The notes below the pieces were generated by a model. That model made no database searches. It saw nothing but the letters and a program-made list of their open reading frames with translations, and was not told the DNA's origin. Position numbers and translations under genes: made by a program. From positions 1 through 64,000 of the forward strand of contig WUUP01000002.1 in assembly GCA_009833045.1 (NCBI GenBank): a DNA stretch of 64,000 nt, given 5' to 3'. Positions 1-8,214 of this stretch are shown one piece after another. Source of the DNA: Saprospirales bacterium GYS_P2D (lineage in GTDB: Bacteria; Bacteroidota; Bacteroidia; Chitinophagales; Saprospiraceae). Positions within the stretch are counted from its first letter, which is position 1; each line of letters begins with the position of its first letter.

Positions 1-110
1 TCAATAACTCGCTCAAAACGGCTCTAAACTACAATCCTAAAGACAAGTAGAAATTAATCAGGGGTTAAGACACCAATTATCCCTTATTTCTTCTTTGGTG
101 TAAACAGGTA

Positions 111-140
111 TATAGTTACCTTATTTTATAAATAACTATA
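111..140. promoter_or_regulatory. Inverted repeat upstream of the first small gene
   Basis: TATAGTTA at 111-118 is exactly mirrored by TAACTATA at 133-140, and the spacer is 14 bases of A+T. The arrangement lies about 20 bases before the start codon at 160, where an operator would sit. A second 7-base inverted repeat, ACACCAA/TTGGTGT at 70-76 and 95-101, lies just upstream. The symmetry is visible; repressor binding is inference, and no repressor gene is seen in the window. Confidence 0.3.
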
Positions 141-159
141 ACCACATTTGGAGATAACC

Positions 160-432
160 ATGAAAGGTTATATATTTGAGTACTCGAAAGCGATGAAGCT
201 GAGATATAAACTAATAAAAATGAAAAATTCACAATTGACCTACGATGTAACATTCAACGACGAAAATGACAGCGATTCTAAAGGATTCGAGGCTACAGAA
301 AAATATTGTATGGACTACATCGAGTCTTGGAATGGTACTAATGAGTCATATTTCGCAGATTACAAAGGAGGGATAGTATCTGTAGTATGTAATGAGACTG
401 GTGATACAATTTTCTCTACAGATGTCAAGTAA
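160..432 (+). CDS. Hypothetical small acidic protein
   Basis: This 90-residue protein belongs to no family I recognise. It is rich in Asp, Glu, Tyr and Ser, and has no signal peptide or membrane segment. The ATG at 160 is preferred over the in-frame TTG at 148. Its last codons overlap the start of the next gene at 422, which suggests translational coupling. It lies left of the integrase with two other small unknown genes, and is probably an accessory gene of the prophage. Confidence 0.5.
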   Translation: MKGYIFEYSKAMKLRYKLIKMKNSQLTYDVTFNDENDSDSKGFEATEKYCMDYIESWNGTNESYFADYKGGIVSVVCNETGDTIFSTDVK

Positions 433-634
433 GATCAGAAAGAAAATAGAGTCAGATATAGCGTCTGGCTCTATCACTAAGTCTCAGATCGCTGCGGCCA
501 GAGGTAGGCTACAAGCACATAGCACGAGAGACTATCCTAAGTATCTGGATATGATCGACCAGATCGAGGATAGTCTCAACAAGTTAGGATACGAGCTATC
601 TATCCGCATCAAGGGTGGCGGTGGCAAAAAATAG
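422..634 (+). CDS. Hypothetical small basic protein ending in GGGGKK
   Basis: A 70-residue, mostly helical, charged protein. I chose the ATG at 422, which overlaps the previous stop, over the upstream start at 392. The C-terminus is Gly-Gly-Gly-Gly-Lys-Lys. The DNA encoding that tail and the stop is repeated exactly at the end of the gene at 750-1073. The stop codon (632-634) lies inside the left arm of a long stem-loop (626-718). Function is unknown. Confidence 0.5.
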   Translation: MSSKIRKKIESDIASGSITKSQIAAARGRLQAHSTRDYPKYLDMIDQIEDSLNKLGYELSIRIKGGGGKK

Positions 635-718
635 ATTCTCGGATATGCTGAATTATCATTGTGGTGTCTCGAAGAGCATCACTGATAATGTGCAAGTGAT
701 AGTGAGAGTCTATTTTTT
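626..718 (+). ncRNA. Long nested stem-loop (terminator or structured RNA)
   Basis: AAAAAATAGATTCTC at 626-640 pairs with GAGAGTCTATTTTTT at 704-718, giving 15 pairs with one wobble. Inside it is a second hairpin. ATTATCA (652-658) pairs with TGATAAT (683-689), and GTGGTG (661-666) pairs with CATCAC (677-682), with a two-base bulge and a 10-base loop. The right arm ends in six T, so a terminator for the two genes upstream is the simplest reading. The nested form is larger than a usual terminator, so a stable RNA or processing site is possible. Confidence 0.5.
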
Positions 719-749
719 AATGAGTTTAGCAAAACAACAATAATTAATT

Positions 750-1073
750 ATGGGAATATATACTTTTTTAACAAAGGAAGATAAAGAGCGAATGACATCA
801 TCGACAAACCACAATGTAAATAATGCTCTACAAAGATTAAGAGAACTATCTGATAATTTCTATCTACAAACAACAAAAGTGAAGTCAAGAATAGGCTTCG
901 GTGCTTGGAAATACAAGGATCAATATAGCTTGTACTTCGATGATGGGAAGGGTGGATTTTCAGCGATGTACATATTCTCTAATCTATCAGAAAATGAAGC
1001 ATCAATGTATATGTCTGCTTTCCGAGAAGGTTATATGAACCACGAATTTTTAAAAGAGGGTGGCAAAAAATAG
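750..1073 (+). CDS. Hypothetical protein bracketed by inverted repeats
   Basis: A 107-residue soluble protein with many Tyr, Phe and Met residues in its second half and no recognised domain. It ends in Gly-Gly-Lys-Lys, and the codons for this tail lie in a 21-base direct repeat shared with the gene ending at 634. Near-perfect inverted repeats lie on either side (696-718 and 1065-1088). An A+T-rich leader precedes the ATG. Function is unknown. Confidence 0.5.
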   Translation: MGIYTFLTKEDKERMTSSTNHNVNNALQRLRELSDNFYLQTTKVKSRIGFGAWKYKDQYSLYFDDGKGGFSAMYIFSNLSENEASMYMSAFREGYMNHEFLKEGGKK

Positions 1074-1102
1074 ATTCTCTACTATCACGTATTAAGTGCT
1101 TT

Positions 1103-1209
1103 ATAGGCGTGGCGCTGGCCTGATGATAAAGTTTGTCTCAGCGACGAGGGACTTAGAAGCCCAGTGTAGGCATTCCAGCATCCTTGGTTCGAATCCTTGG
1201 CCGCCTATA
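1103..1209 (+). pseudogene. tRNA-Leu(UAG)-like structure, degenerate
   Basis: ATAGGCG (1103-1109) pairs fully with CGCCTAT (1202-1208) as an acceptor-like stem. CTTAGAA (1152-1158) matches a 7-base anticodon loop with U33 and anticodon UAG (1154-1156), flanked by GGG/CCC. TTCGAAT (1188-1194) is a canonical T loop. The region between the arms is long enough for a class II variable arm, as in tRNA-Leu. Against function, the T stem has two T-T mismatches, two extra bases separate it from the acceptor stem, the D region is about 18 bases too long, and no CCA is encoded. It ends 63 bases before the integrase, where an attachment site often lies. A relic or att-associated tRNA fragment is my reading. 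Confidence 0.4.
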
Positions 1210-1272
1210 TTGCATCTTAATGTATTCATACTCCCAATTAATATAACTACTTGAAAATCAATATAAAAAGAC

Positions 1273-2121
1273 ATGAAAAAGTTGGAGTTTATTAATACCT
1301 ACAAGTCGATAGTATACCTCAAGTATCAGTCAGAGGCGACTCGATCCGTCTATATGGGTCGGATGTATGCCTATCTCGATCACTGTAGAGATATAGTAGG
1401 TCGGACTCCATCACATGTCAGCACTACACAGATCAGAGAATACCTTACAGATATGAGTGACAGCTACTATAATCAGTCACTCGCAGCACTACACATCATC
1501 TATGACCAGATACTCCGCCAGACTCGTAAGCTATCAGGGCTATCCTATCGCAAGACTAAGAAAAACGTCTGGCAGGTGCTCAGTAAGAGCGAAGTAGCGC
1601 AGATGATCCGAGATACGGACAATATCAAGCATCGCACCATCATCTCCTGCCTCTACCTACTCGGAGCTCGCACATCAGAGCTGCTATCACTCCGACTATC
1701 AGATATAGATAGATCCAGTATGTCGATCCATATCAGAGGTGGCAAAGGTAATAAAGACCGCCGCATAGACATCACAGCCGATCTACTCGCTCTCCTGGAG
1801 GAGTACTATCGATCAGAGCGTCCTCGAGTATATCTATTTGAGGGAGTAGGAGGTAGTCAGTACTCTGCCAGCTCAGTATCTGCGATAGTCAAGCGGCATG
1901 AGCAGAGTATAGGAAAGAAGATATGGCCACACCTCCTACGTCACAGTATCGCTACACATATGATCAATGACGGGGTGAATATCCTCGAGATCCAGCGCTA
2001 TCTCGGACACAATAGTATCAAGTCTACAGAGCGATACTATCAGTACCTACAGAGCAGGGGCGTGATATCACTCAGTTATCAGTTATTTCATACTAAGGAA
2101 CTATACACAGCTACTTCATGA
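1273..2121 (+). CDS. Tyrosine recombinase / phage integrase
   Basis: This 282-residue site-specific recombinase has a SAM-like N-terminal DNA-binding half (about residues 1-95) and a catalytic half with the full active-site set: Arg133 in GARTSE, Lys158, His220-x-x-Arg223, His246 in LGHNS, and Tyr255 or Tyr256. It probably integrates and excises this prophage. It could instead be a Xer-like enzyme, since its length is close to XerC/XerD. It sits directly before the portal gene, while early or lysogeny genes are absent. The tRNA-like relic just upstream would suit a nearby attachment site. Confidence 0.85.
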   Translation: MKKLEFINTYKSIVYLKYQSEATRSVYMGRMYAYLDHCRDIVGRTPSHVSTTQIREYLTDMSDSYYNQSLAALHIIYDQILRQTRKLSGLSYRKTKKNVWQVLSKSEVAQMIRDTDNIKHRTIISCLYLLGARTSELLSLRLSDIDRSSMSIHIRGGKGNKDRRIDITADLLALLEEYYRSERPRVYLFEGVGGSQYSASSVSAIVKRHEQSIGKKIWPHLLRHSIATHMINDGVNILEIQRYLGHNSIKSTERYYQYLQSRGVISLSYQLFHTKELYTATS

Positions 2122-2171
2122 GCGGCGACTAATGTCACCAAAGATAACACCAATACCTATCTATATAGCCC

Positions 2172-3485
2172 ATGTTTGCACACATGGGTATACTCAGTAC
2201 TATACGATCATGGGCAGTCCCATCCGGACCGTCTACAGATAGCGAGAGCCGATCTACAGCGTGGACGGGCTACCCATCTATTAATAATCCTAACACCCCT
2301 ATCGCAGACGCCATACTGGGCGCTCAGCGTGGAGCCTCCGTGCAGCATGCCTCGCAGCCGATGCATGCAGGAGTAGCTATAGGAGTACCACCATTCGTCA
2401 CGGCGATCAAGATCATCGCAGAGGACATCGCAGGCGGTACTGTGGAGACACAGGTAGACGCAGGCGAGGGCCGCTGGGAGGTAGACTATACCGATCCCCT
2501 CAATGCCTTCTTTCAGACACCATCCCCGGACTACAGCTGGTCCAGTATCGTAGAGAGCTGGATCGCTAATGCTGGACTCGTAGGCGACAGTGTCACACAG
2601 ATCATACGCCGTCAGGGTACGGTGCAGGAGCTGAGAGTAGGGGCCTATGATGAGGCCGTCATCTGGGAGGATACGAGAGGTCGCATGTGGTATCAGCTCT
2701 ATGGCAGAGGCTACCAGACAGGGCCGCTATATCCTGACGAAGTGATACATATCAAGGGGTTCAGCTTTGATGGACGGCGTGGGCTCAATAATACCCTCGC
2801 TCTATCCTCATCACTCAGGACGCACATACAGGCGCAGTCCTATATCAATGAGACACTCCGAGATAATAAGTACGGCATAGGAGCCATCGGTATCAAAGAG
2901 TCACTCGGCGAAGGCCCAGCAGGACTCAGGGCAAAGGTGGCTATGTCCGACTATGTGGCTGGAGAGCTCGCAGCGAGGCGGATACCTGTCCTTGATCATG
3001 GAGCACAGTTCTTAGCCTCATCGCTCAGTCCTAATGACATGAGCTACTCCGAGGTGCTCAGCATGACAGCAGGCGAGGTAGCCAGCTATCTACGTATATC
3101 CCTCGATATGCTCAATGATCGAGAGGCCAGCAAGTCTAAGAAAGACACGGAGCAGATGGCTCATAATCATGTCCGCTTCTGCCTCAAGCCATGGATCAGA
3201 CGCATAGAGGATGAGCTGGAGCGCAAGCTATATAGCCCAGATGAACGCAACAAGCGCAGGATCAAGTGGAATATGTCATCACTACTCAAGGGAGATAGCA
3301 AGGCAGTAGCTGACTACCTCACTAAGATGATGACCGCTCAGCTCATGACGATCAATGAGGCCAGAGCCGTGATAGATCTGCCTCCTGTACCAGATGGGGA
3401 TAGATTCGTAGACTTCCAAAAGTCGAAGAATATAGACAAAGAAAATATAAATACAAAAACAGTAGCCCCTCATGAAGAAGAATAA
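2172..3485 (+). CDS. Phage portal protein, HK97 family
   Basis: This 437-residue protein would form the dodecameric ring at the capsid vertex through which DNA enters and leaves. Order and length fit HK97-type portals, and residues near 290-330 with the helix-rich C-terminal half match the family pattern. MGILSTIRS at 2184 is an alternative start. Its 3' end overlaps the protease gene by 14 bases, as is usual for a portal-protease-capsid block. The assignment rests on recognised family features plus neighbours. Confidence 0.8.
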   Translation: MFAHMGILSTIRSWAVPSGPSTDSESRSTAWTGYPSINNPNTPIADAILGAQRGASVQHASQPMHAGVAIGVPPFVTAIKIIAEDIAGGTVETQVDAGEGRWEVDYTDPLNAFFQTPSPDYSWSSIVESWIANAGLVGDSVTQIIRRQGTVQELRVGAYDEAVIWEDTRGRMWYQLYGRGYQTGPLYPDEVIHIKGFSFDGRRGLNNTLALSSSLRTHIQAQSYINETLRDNKYGIGAIGIKESLGEGPAGLRAKVAMSDYVAGELAARRIPVLDHGAQFLASSLSPNDMSYSEVLSMTAGEVASYLRISLDMLNDREASKSKKDTEQMAHNHVRFCLKPWIRRIEDELERKLYSPDERNKRRIKWNMSSLLKGDSKAVADYLTKMMTAQLMTINEARAVIDLPPVPDGDRFVDFQKSKNIDKENINTKTVAPHEEE

Positions 3486-4137
3486 AGAGCAGATCGACAA
3501 TAGCGAGCGGCGTGTCATGGTCCCAGCGCAGGAGATCAGAGCTGTCAGCCCTCCAGAGGACCGTACAGATGCTACACCTACGATAGAGGGATACGCATAC
3601 CTCTATAATAGTCCATCAAAATCAGCGTATTGGTGCTCTAAGGAGCAGCGAATGAAAGAATATATCGAGGTGATCATGCCAGGCGCTGGAGTAGGTGTGC
3701 TGGAGCGATCAGATGTGAGGGCGTTGCTTAATCATAATGAAGATATGCTGCTCGCCCGATCCAAGTTTGGACAGGGGACCCTACAGCTATCCATAGATGA
3801 GCGAGGTTTGCAGTATTCATTCGCATGTCCACGCAGCCGTATGGATGTGGCAGAGATGCTCGAGAGAGGCGACCTGGATCAGTGCAGTTTCCGATTTATC
3901 GTGAGTGATGAGACATGGAGAGTCGATGAGGACGGAGTAGACGTCAGAGAGATACGTCAGTTTGAGGAGCTCTTTGATGTGACGCTCGCCACTTTCCCAT
4001 TCTACCCAGATACGACGGTAGCACTACGGAGTAAGGAGGGCGCACAGCAGGAGATGAGAGCAGTAGATACTGAGCTCGTAGAGATCGAGAGACAGCGTAT
4101 AGAGTGTGACCTTAGGTTACGAGAGATGCGACTATAA
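3472..4137 (+). CDS. Prohead protease, HK97 family (peptidase S78)
   Basis: This 221-residue serine protease would cleave the capsid delta domain during head maturation. His88 in LLNHN and Ser139 in CSFRF are the expected catalytic residues, and the TIEGYAYLYN stretch near residues 37-46 is the typical opening strand. It starts inside the end of the portal gene and precedes the capsid gene. No scaffold domain is fused to it; the capsid carries its own N-terminal coiled coil. Confidence 0.85.
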   Translation: MKKNKEQIDNSERRVMVPAQEIRAVSPPEDRTDATPTIEGYAYLYNSPSKSAYWCSKEQRMKEYIEVIMPGAGVGVLERSDVRALLNHNEDMLLARSKFGQGTLQLSIDERGLQYSFACPRSRMDVAEMLERGDLDQCSFRFIVSDETWRVDEDGVDVREIRQFEELFDVTLATFPFYPDTTVALRSKEGAQQEMRAVDTELVEIERQRIECDLRLREMRL

Positions 4138-4182
4138 GTATAGAAATTTAATAATCATAATTCATAATCAAAACATCATAAA

Positions 4183-5478
4183 ATGTCTGTAAGCAAGATC
4201 AATCAGCTCATGCAAGAGCGGAGAAAAGTGCACGAACAGATGACCGATCTGAAAAAAGAGGTTTTCGGAGGTGATGAGAAAAGAACATTTACAGCCGATG
4301 AAGAGGCTAAATGGGCTAAACTCGACTCTCGCTACGATGAGCTGGATAAGCAGATAGGCATCGAAGAGCGCCACCTCGAGAGAGAGCGCACTATAGCAGG
4401 GCAGCAAGCCCCTGCAGAGCTCAGAGGCGACCAGCCGAAAGGCGGCATGGCTCCTGAGGAGCGAGCGGCTAAGTATGGCTCAGCCCTCAAGGACTACCTC
4501 ATCAATGGAGTCAGAGATATGTCAGAGGAGTCTCGTAGCGTATTAGTGCGTCCACAGTTTGCTAATGATGAAAAGCGGACGATGGTCACGACTAATGCTG
4601 CCAGCGCTGGATTTCTCATCAATAATGAGTACGGTAATCAGCTCATCGAGATCATGAAGCACTATGGCGGCATGTTCAGAGCGGTAGGTACTCGACCTAA
4701 TGAAGCAGGAGAGCAGGTGCCTAATGTACTCCGCACATCTACTGGGGCGCCATGGTCCACTCCACGCATGGATGACACGGCTAATATCGGTGAGATCATC
4801 GGAGAGAATGTAGCAGCATCAGATCAGGATCTCGCAGGAGATAGATTCGAGCTTGGTAGCTACATATTTAGCTCTAAGGCGATCAAGCTATCCTATGCTC
4901 AGCTGCAGGATGACGCATTCAATATCACGAGCTATATCAATCGAGTATCCGGTACTCGTATAGGCCGTAGAGCGAATGTAGCATTCACAGTAGGGACAGG
5001 GACTAATGAGCCTACAGGTATCATCGAAGATGCTCAGGACTCAGGCGTGACCTTTGCGGCGAATGGTGCAGGACTCTCACAGGATGACTTCATCGATGCA
5101 GAGCTATCAGTAGATGAGGCATACCGTCAGATGGGAAAGTGGATGTTTGCCACGGAGACGCTCAAGATCCTCAGAAAAATGGAGGACACAGAAGGGCGTA
5201 AGCTATGGGAGCCGTCTGTCAAGGCAGGGGTGCCGTCGCTCTTCATGGGTAGAGAGTATGTCATCAATGATGATCTCCCTACTATCGCTACATCGAGTAA
5301 TAAGTCTATCCTATTCGGTGACTTCTCATACTACACCATCCGTATGGTGCAGGATCTCATGGTCCTACGGGCTAATGAGAGATATATCGAGCAGTTTGTC
5401 GTAGGATTCTTTGGCTATCAGCGTATGGATGGTAAGCTGTCTGTACCACAGGCGGTCAAGTACATGTCTGTAGCCTAA
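4183..5478 (+). CDS. Major capsid protein, HK97 family
   Basis: A 431-residue HK97-fold capsid protein. Residues 1 to about 75 are a charged coiled coil that matches the scaffolding delta domain removed by the protease. The remaining part has the N-arm, long helix and beta-rich P and A domains typical of the family, including a block with repeated asparagine and glycine around residues 140-200. An intrinsic terminator follows at 5525, so it probably ends a strongly expressed head transcript. Confidence 0.88.
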   Translation: MSVSKINQLMQERRKVHEQMTDLKKEVFGGDEKRTFTADEEAKWAKLDSRYDELDKQIGIEERHLERERTIAGQQAPAELRGDQPKGGMAPEERAAKYGSALKDYLINGVRDMSEESRSVLVRPQFANDEKRTMVTTNAASAGFLINNEYGNQLIEIMKHYGGMFRAVGTRPNEAGEQVPNVLRTSTGAPWSTPRMDDTANIGEIIGENVAASDQDLAGDRFELGSYIFSSKAIKLSYAQLQDDAFNITSYINRVSGTRIGRRANVAFTVGTGTNEPTGIIEDAQDSGVTFAANGAGLSQDDFIDAELSVDEAYRQMGKWMFATETLKILRKMEDTEGRKLWEPSVKAGVPSLFMGREYVINDDLPTIATSSNKSILFGDFSYYTIRMVQDLMVLRANERYIEQFVVGFFGYQRMDGKLSVPQAVKYMSVA

Positions 5479-5524
5479 TGGATACGGGATTGTTTTATAA
5501 TACATACATATAGAAAAGAGGTCA

Positions 5525-5560
5525 GGAGAGCCTCTACAGAGCGGCTCTCCACCTTTTTTT
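5525..5560 (+). terminator. Intrinsic terminator after the capsid gene
   Basis: GGAGAGCC at 5525-5532 pairs with GGCTCTCC at 5543-5550 around a 10-base loop, followed two bases later by seven T (5554-5560). It could act as a partial terminator that sets capsid expression above that of the downstream tail genes. Confidence 0.8.
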
Positions 5561-5586
5561 ATCACCTAAGAAAATCACCCTACACG

Positions 5587-5958
5587 ATGGACAAAGCATA
5601 TATCCCTACTCCTACCTATCATCCAGCGACTGGCTATGTCAGCAAGTGGGTGACAGTAGCACAGCTACAGGAGAAAAAAGGGATCACAGCATCGGAGGCT
5701 AAGGCTGCACTACAGCAGCTACATGAGCTCGGCAAGGCGCAGACGCAGAAAGAGTATGACGCTGAGCAGAAGGTCATCAAGGCCGCTCAGGAAAAGACCA
5801 AAGCGTCGATGGCCAGCATCCAGAAAGCAGCATCGGAGGCTAAGGCCAAGAAAGAAAAAGCAGACGCTGCAGCGAGAGCCAAGGCAGACGGGCTACAGAA
5901 GAAATCTGAAAAAGCCGCTGGTCCTAAAGGATCTACAGCTACTAATAAAAAAGTATAG
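5587..5958 (+). CDS. Ala/Lys-rich head-region protein, unknown
   Basis: A 123-residue protein. Residues 1-50 resemble a small helical fold with a THP/HTH-like pattern (VAQLQEKKGITASEAKAAL). Residues 55-123 are a highly charged Ala-Lys-Glu helix, probably a coiled coil. It sits between the capsid and the first connector gene, where decoration, scaffold or completion proteins are encoded. I cannot choose among these. Confidence 0.5.
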   Translation: MDKAYIPTPTYHPATGYVSKWVTVAQLQEKKGITASEAKAALQQLHELGKAQTQKEYDAEQKVIKAAQEKTKASMASIQKAASEAKAKKEKADAAARAKADGLQKKSEKAAGPKGSTATNKKV

Positions 5959-6540
5959 ATGATCCGAGTCGTCACAGATAGTGTAGTAGAGCCGGTATCG
6001 ATCTCTGAGATAGCTCAGCATCTCAATATAGATACCGATGTCCTGACAGCTAAGACGCCCTATCTCGAGATGCTACAGGTAGCCGCTCGACAGTATATAG
6101 AGGCGGAGGCGCATATATCACTCACTACACAGACGATAGAGGAGACGATAGAGCCACATCTGTATCCGAGTGGAGCAGTATTCGCCCTACAGAAGCTACC
6201 CCTCATAGCTATCACTAAAGTAGAAGTATATGACAAGGATGAGAATGAGTGGTACGAGCATACTATAGTAGGGGGGAGTATCACTATAGAGCGGTCAATA
6301 TATCCTAATAGGATCACAATACATGATCTATCACTCGATGTGCCGACGCATATCAAGGTGACATATACAGCAGGATACGGAGCGACAGCAGATGATGTGC
6401 CAGCGCTGATCAAGTGGACGATACTATCACTCATCAGCTACATGGATCAGCACAAAGCGCTGTCAGATCCTAATGCTATGAAAACACTACTGCAGTGGAT
6501 AGCTCCCTATCGCAATCACTATCAGCGAGTACGCACATGA
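5959..6540 (+). CDS. Head-tail connector (gp6-like)
   Basis: A 193-residue protein of the HK97 gp6/SPP1 gp15-type adaptor group, which docks beneath the portal ring. The N-terminal SISEIAQHLNID helix pattern, the central beta hairpin region and the C-terminal helix (ALIKWTILSLISYMDQHK) are typical. It begins one base after the previous stop and overlaps the next gene by four bases (ATGA), so the connector genes are translated together. Confidence 0.75.
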   Translation: MIRVVTDSVVEPVSISEIAQHLNIDTDVLTAKTPYLEMLQVAARQYIEAEAHISLTTQTIEETIEPHLYPSGAVFALQKLPLIAITKVEVYDKDENEWYEHTIVGGSITIERSIYPNRITIHDLSLDVPTHIKVTYTAGYGATADDVPALIKWTILSLISYMDQHKALSDPNAMKTLLQWIAPYRNHYQRVRT

Positions 6541-6875
6541 TAGATAGGCTGGGAGATGAGCATGGACGTCTGGATCAACGGATACAGATATATGAGCGGA
6601 TCACTACGCAGAATGCGCTCAATGAAGAGGAGACCACCCTCGCCCTACTGATGGAGCGATGGGCAGAGGTCAGCTATATCTCAGGCGATGAGCTGAGCCT
6701 ATCGAGGCGAGAGACCAGCTATAGATCTCTGGAGTTCAGAGTACGCTATAGCGCTACCCTGGAGGATAAGACGCTATTGGTCCGCTATAGATCGCAGGAC
6801 TATGATATAGAGGCGGTAGAGGATATAGCCGGACAGCGAGAGTATATGCTACTGAGAGTACAGCGATATGGGTAA
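6537..6875 (+). CDS. Head-tail joining (head closure) protein
   Basis: A 112-residue protein matching the SPP1 gp16-like head closure family in size, order and beta-barrel pattern (YRSLEFRVRYSA, LLVRYRSQDYDIEAVEDI). I set the start at 6537, where ATGA overlaps the previous stop, rather than at 6495. It would close the exit channel and accept the tail. It overlaps the next gene by eight bases. Confidence 0.7.
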   Translation: MIDRLGDEHGRLDQRIQIYERITTQNALNEEETTLALLMERWAEVSYISGDELSLSRRETSYRSLEFRVRYSATLEDKTLLVRYRSQDYDIEAVEDIAGQREYMLLRVQRYG

Positions 6876-7176
6876 GCTCAGTAAGTCAATAAGGAAAGAA
6901 TCACTACGGCTCAGAAAGCTGAGACCGATAGCACAGCAGGAGATAGCCTCGCAGCTCATCAAGGCTGCTAAAGCAGAATCTCCCGTACGCACAGGCCGCC
7001 TACGGTCATCTCACCTCTCACAGCGCAGAGGCGATAGGCTACAGGTAGGCGTAGATAGTACGGTCAGCTATGCAGGTATCCGACATGCGTTCAATCCGTG
7101 GCTCCGCAGAGCTATGGATCGCAGTAGGACCGCAGCACAGCGAGCCGTCAGTACACGACTCAAGAGAGAGATATGA
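6868..7176 (+). CDS. HK97 gp10-like tail component
   Basis: A 102-residue basic protein. Its SPVRTGRLRSSH segment at residues 37-48 is the hallmark of the HK97 gp10 family, which acts at the head-tail interface. Neighbours on both sides overlap it by 4-8 bases. It is shorter than many relatives at the C-terminus but has the complete core. Confidence 0.75.
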   Translation: MGKLSKSIRKESLRLRKLRPIAQQEIASQLIKAAKAESPVRTGRLRSSHLSQRRGDRLQVGVDSTVSYAGIRHAFNPWLRRAMDRSRTAAQRAVSTRLKREI

Positions 7177-7559
7177 TAGAGAAAGCGATCATCAGCATAC
7201 TGGAGAGTGACGCAGGCATCATAGGACAGATCGGTACGCCGAGAGTGGTACATGTACCAGCCGATCAGCCAAGACCCTACGCAGTGGTCCAGCGCATGAC
7301 TATGGATCCAGAGGAGGCGCAGGGAGCAGATGCAGGTATGGTGACGGTCTATCAGTATCAGATACGAGTATGTGCGCTCACTGTGCTGACAGGGATAGAG
7401 ATCAGTGATCAGATAGTGACACTGATAGAGAGTAGTAGCGGTACTCATGCAGGCGTCAGAGTGCAGGAGATGTGGCAGATAGATCAGTACACAGAGCGAG
7501 AGGATGAGCAGGGAGTAGACGAGGTAGTGACGGTCTATCAGGCCAGAGTATTACGATAA
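7173..7559 (+). CDS. Tail terminator-like protein (DUF3168 type)
   Basis: A 128-residue protein with the pattern of DUF3168/gp17-like tail completion proteins. It has an N-terminal helix, then the VVHVPADQPRPYAVVQRM strand pair, and a repeated beta pattern ending in VTVYQARVLR. Such proteins cap the tail tube next to the head. Position directly before the tail tube gene supports the call. Confidence 0.65.
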   Translation: MIEKAIISILESDAGIIGQIGTPRVVHVPADQPRPYAVVQRMTMDPEEAQGADAGMVTVYQYQIRVCALTVLTGIEISDQIVTLIESSSGTHAGVRVQEMWQIDQYTEREDEQGVDEVVTVYQARVLR

Positions 7560-7581
7560 AGCAGTAAAAATTGATACATCA

Positions 7582-7776
7582 ATGAAGTATATCAAATTAT
7601 CAAAACCCTATAGAGGCATCAAGGCAGGACAGGTAGTCTATACCAGCGATCCAGCGGTGGAGGGAGTGGAGGTATCAGGATTCGCTACAGCGAAAAAAGA
7701 GGCCGCCCCAAAACCACCTACAGCAGACTCGAAAGGAGAAGAAATAAAATCAGAAACAAAATCTAAAAAATCATAA
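7582..7776 (+). CDS. Hypothetical small protein
   Basis: A 64-residue protein. Residues 1-35 form a short beta-rich unit (KPYRGIKAGQVVYTS) and the rest is a Lys, Glu and Ser-rich tail without predicted structure. It lies between the tail terminator and tail tube genes. No function can be assigned. Confidence 0.5.
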   Translation: MKYIKLSKPYRGIKAGQVVYTSDPAVEGVEVSGFATAKKEAAPKPPTADSKGEEIKSETKSKKS

Positions 7777-7779
7777 ATC

Positions 7780-8208
7780 ATGGCAGCAGGAGATATCTAT
7801 AGCGGAACCGACTGGCGTCTCCACTTCAGTACAGACGATGGTACTACGTGGGACACATTTGACAAGTCTACATCATTCTCATGGACCTACTCCCATCAGG
7901 GAGAGGACATCCATCACAAGGATAATCAAGGTAAATACGCCGAGTCTCAGACAGAGTCATCTACAGGTCAGATACAGGTAGAGGGATATGCCGGAGAACA
8001 GGACAACTGGGAGACACTCTACGCTACAGCAGTAGCAGGGGGTAAGCTGCTCCTAAAAAAGGAGCTCGTAGGATCTACAGGTACTATCGTAGTGACTACT
8101 GCAGCGAGATTCTCAGGATCTACCGTACAGGCTCAGGTGAGACAGTCAGGTAAGTATACCTATCCATTCGTCACTATCGGAGCGCCTACGCTCACAGTAG
8201 CAGCATAG
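7780..8208 (+). CDS. Major tail (tube) protein
   Basis: A 142-residue protein in the position of the siphovirus tail tube subunit. It resembles the TP901-1 major tail protein type: an Asp/Trp-rich N-terminal strand, the SFSWTYSHQGEDIHHKDNQG region, and a C-terminal Thr/Val-rich strand. It precedes the chaperone frameshift pair, as tube genes do. No sheath gene is seen, so the tail is not contractile. Confidence 0.7.
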   Translation: MAAGDIYSGTDWRLHFSTDDGTTWDTFDKSTSFSWTYSHQGEDIHHKDNQGKYAESQTESSTGQIQVEGYAGEQDNWETLYATAVAGGKLLLKKELVGSTGTIVVTTAARFSGSTVQAQVRQSGKYTYPFVTIGAPTLTVAA

Positions 8209-8214
8209 TAGCAT

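Larger units (their letters stand above)
620..1088. repeat. Direct and inverted repeats flanking a small gene
   Basis: A 21-base sequence at 620-640 recurs exactly at 1059-1079. Both copies encode a Gly-Lys-Lys tail and a TAG stop, followed by ATTCTC. A third, inverted copy at 696-718 matches 1065-1088 over 23-24 bases, with one substitution and one extra T. That inverted pair brackets the gene at 750-1073, like terminal repeats of a cassette about 390 bases long. No transposase is present, and no target duplication is obvious. Confidence 0.5.

Noticed and set aside
1119-1160. CTGATGA followed by GAA, like a hammerhead ribozyme core
   Set aside because: The bases flanking the two core parts pair with each other rather than with separate stems, and no cleavage triplet lies in place. 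The tRNA-Leu-like reading explains more of the sequence.
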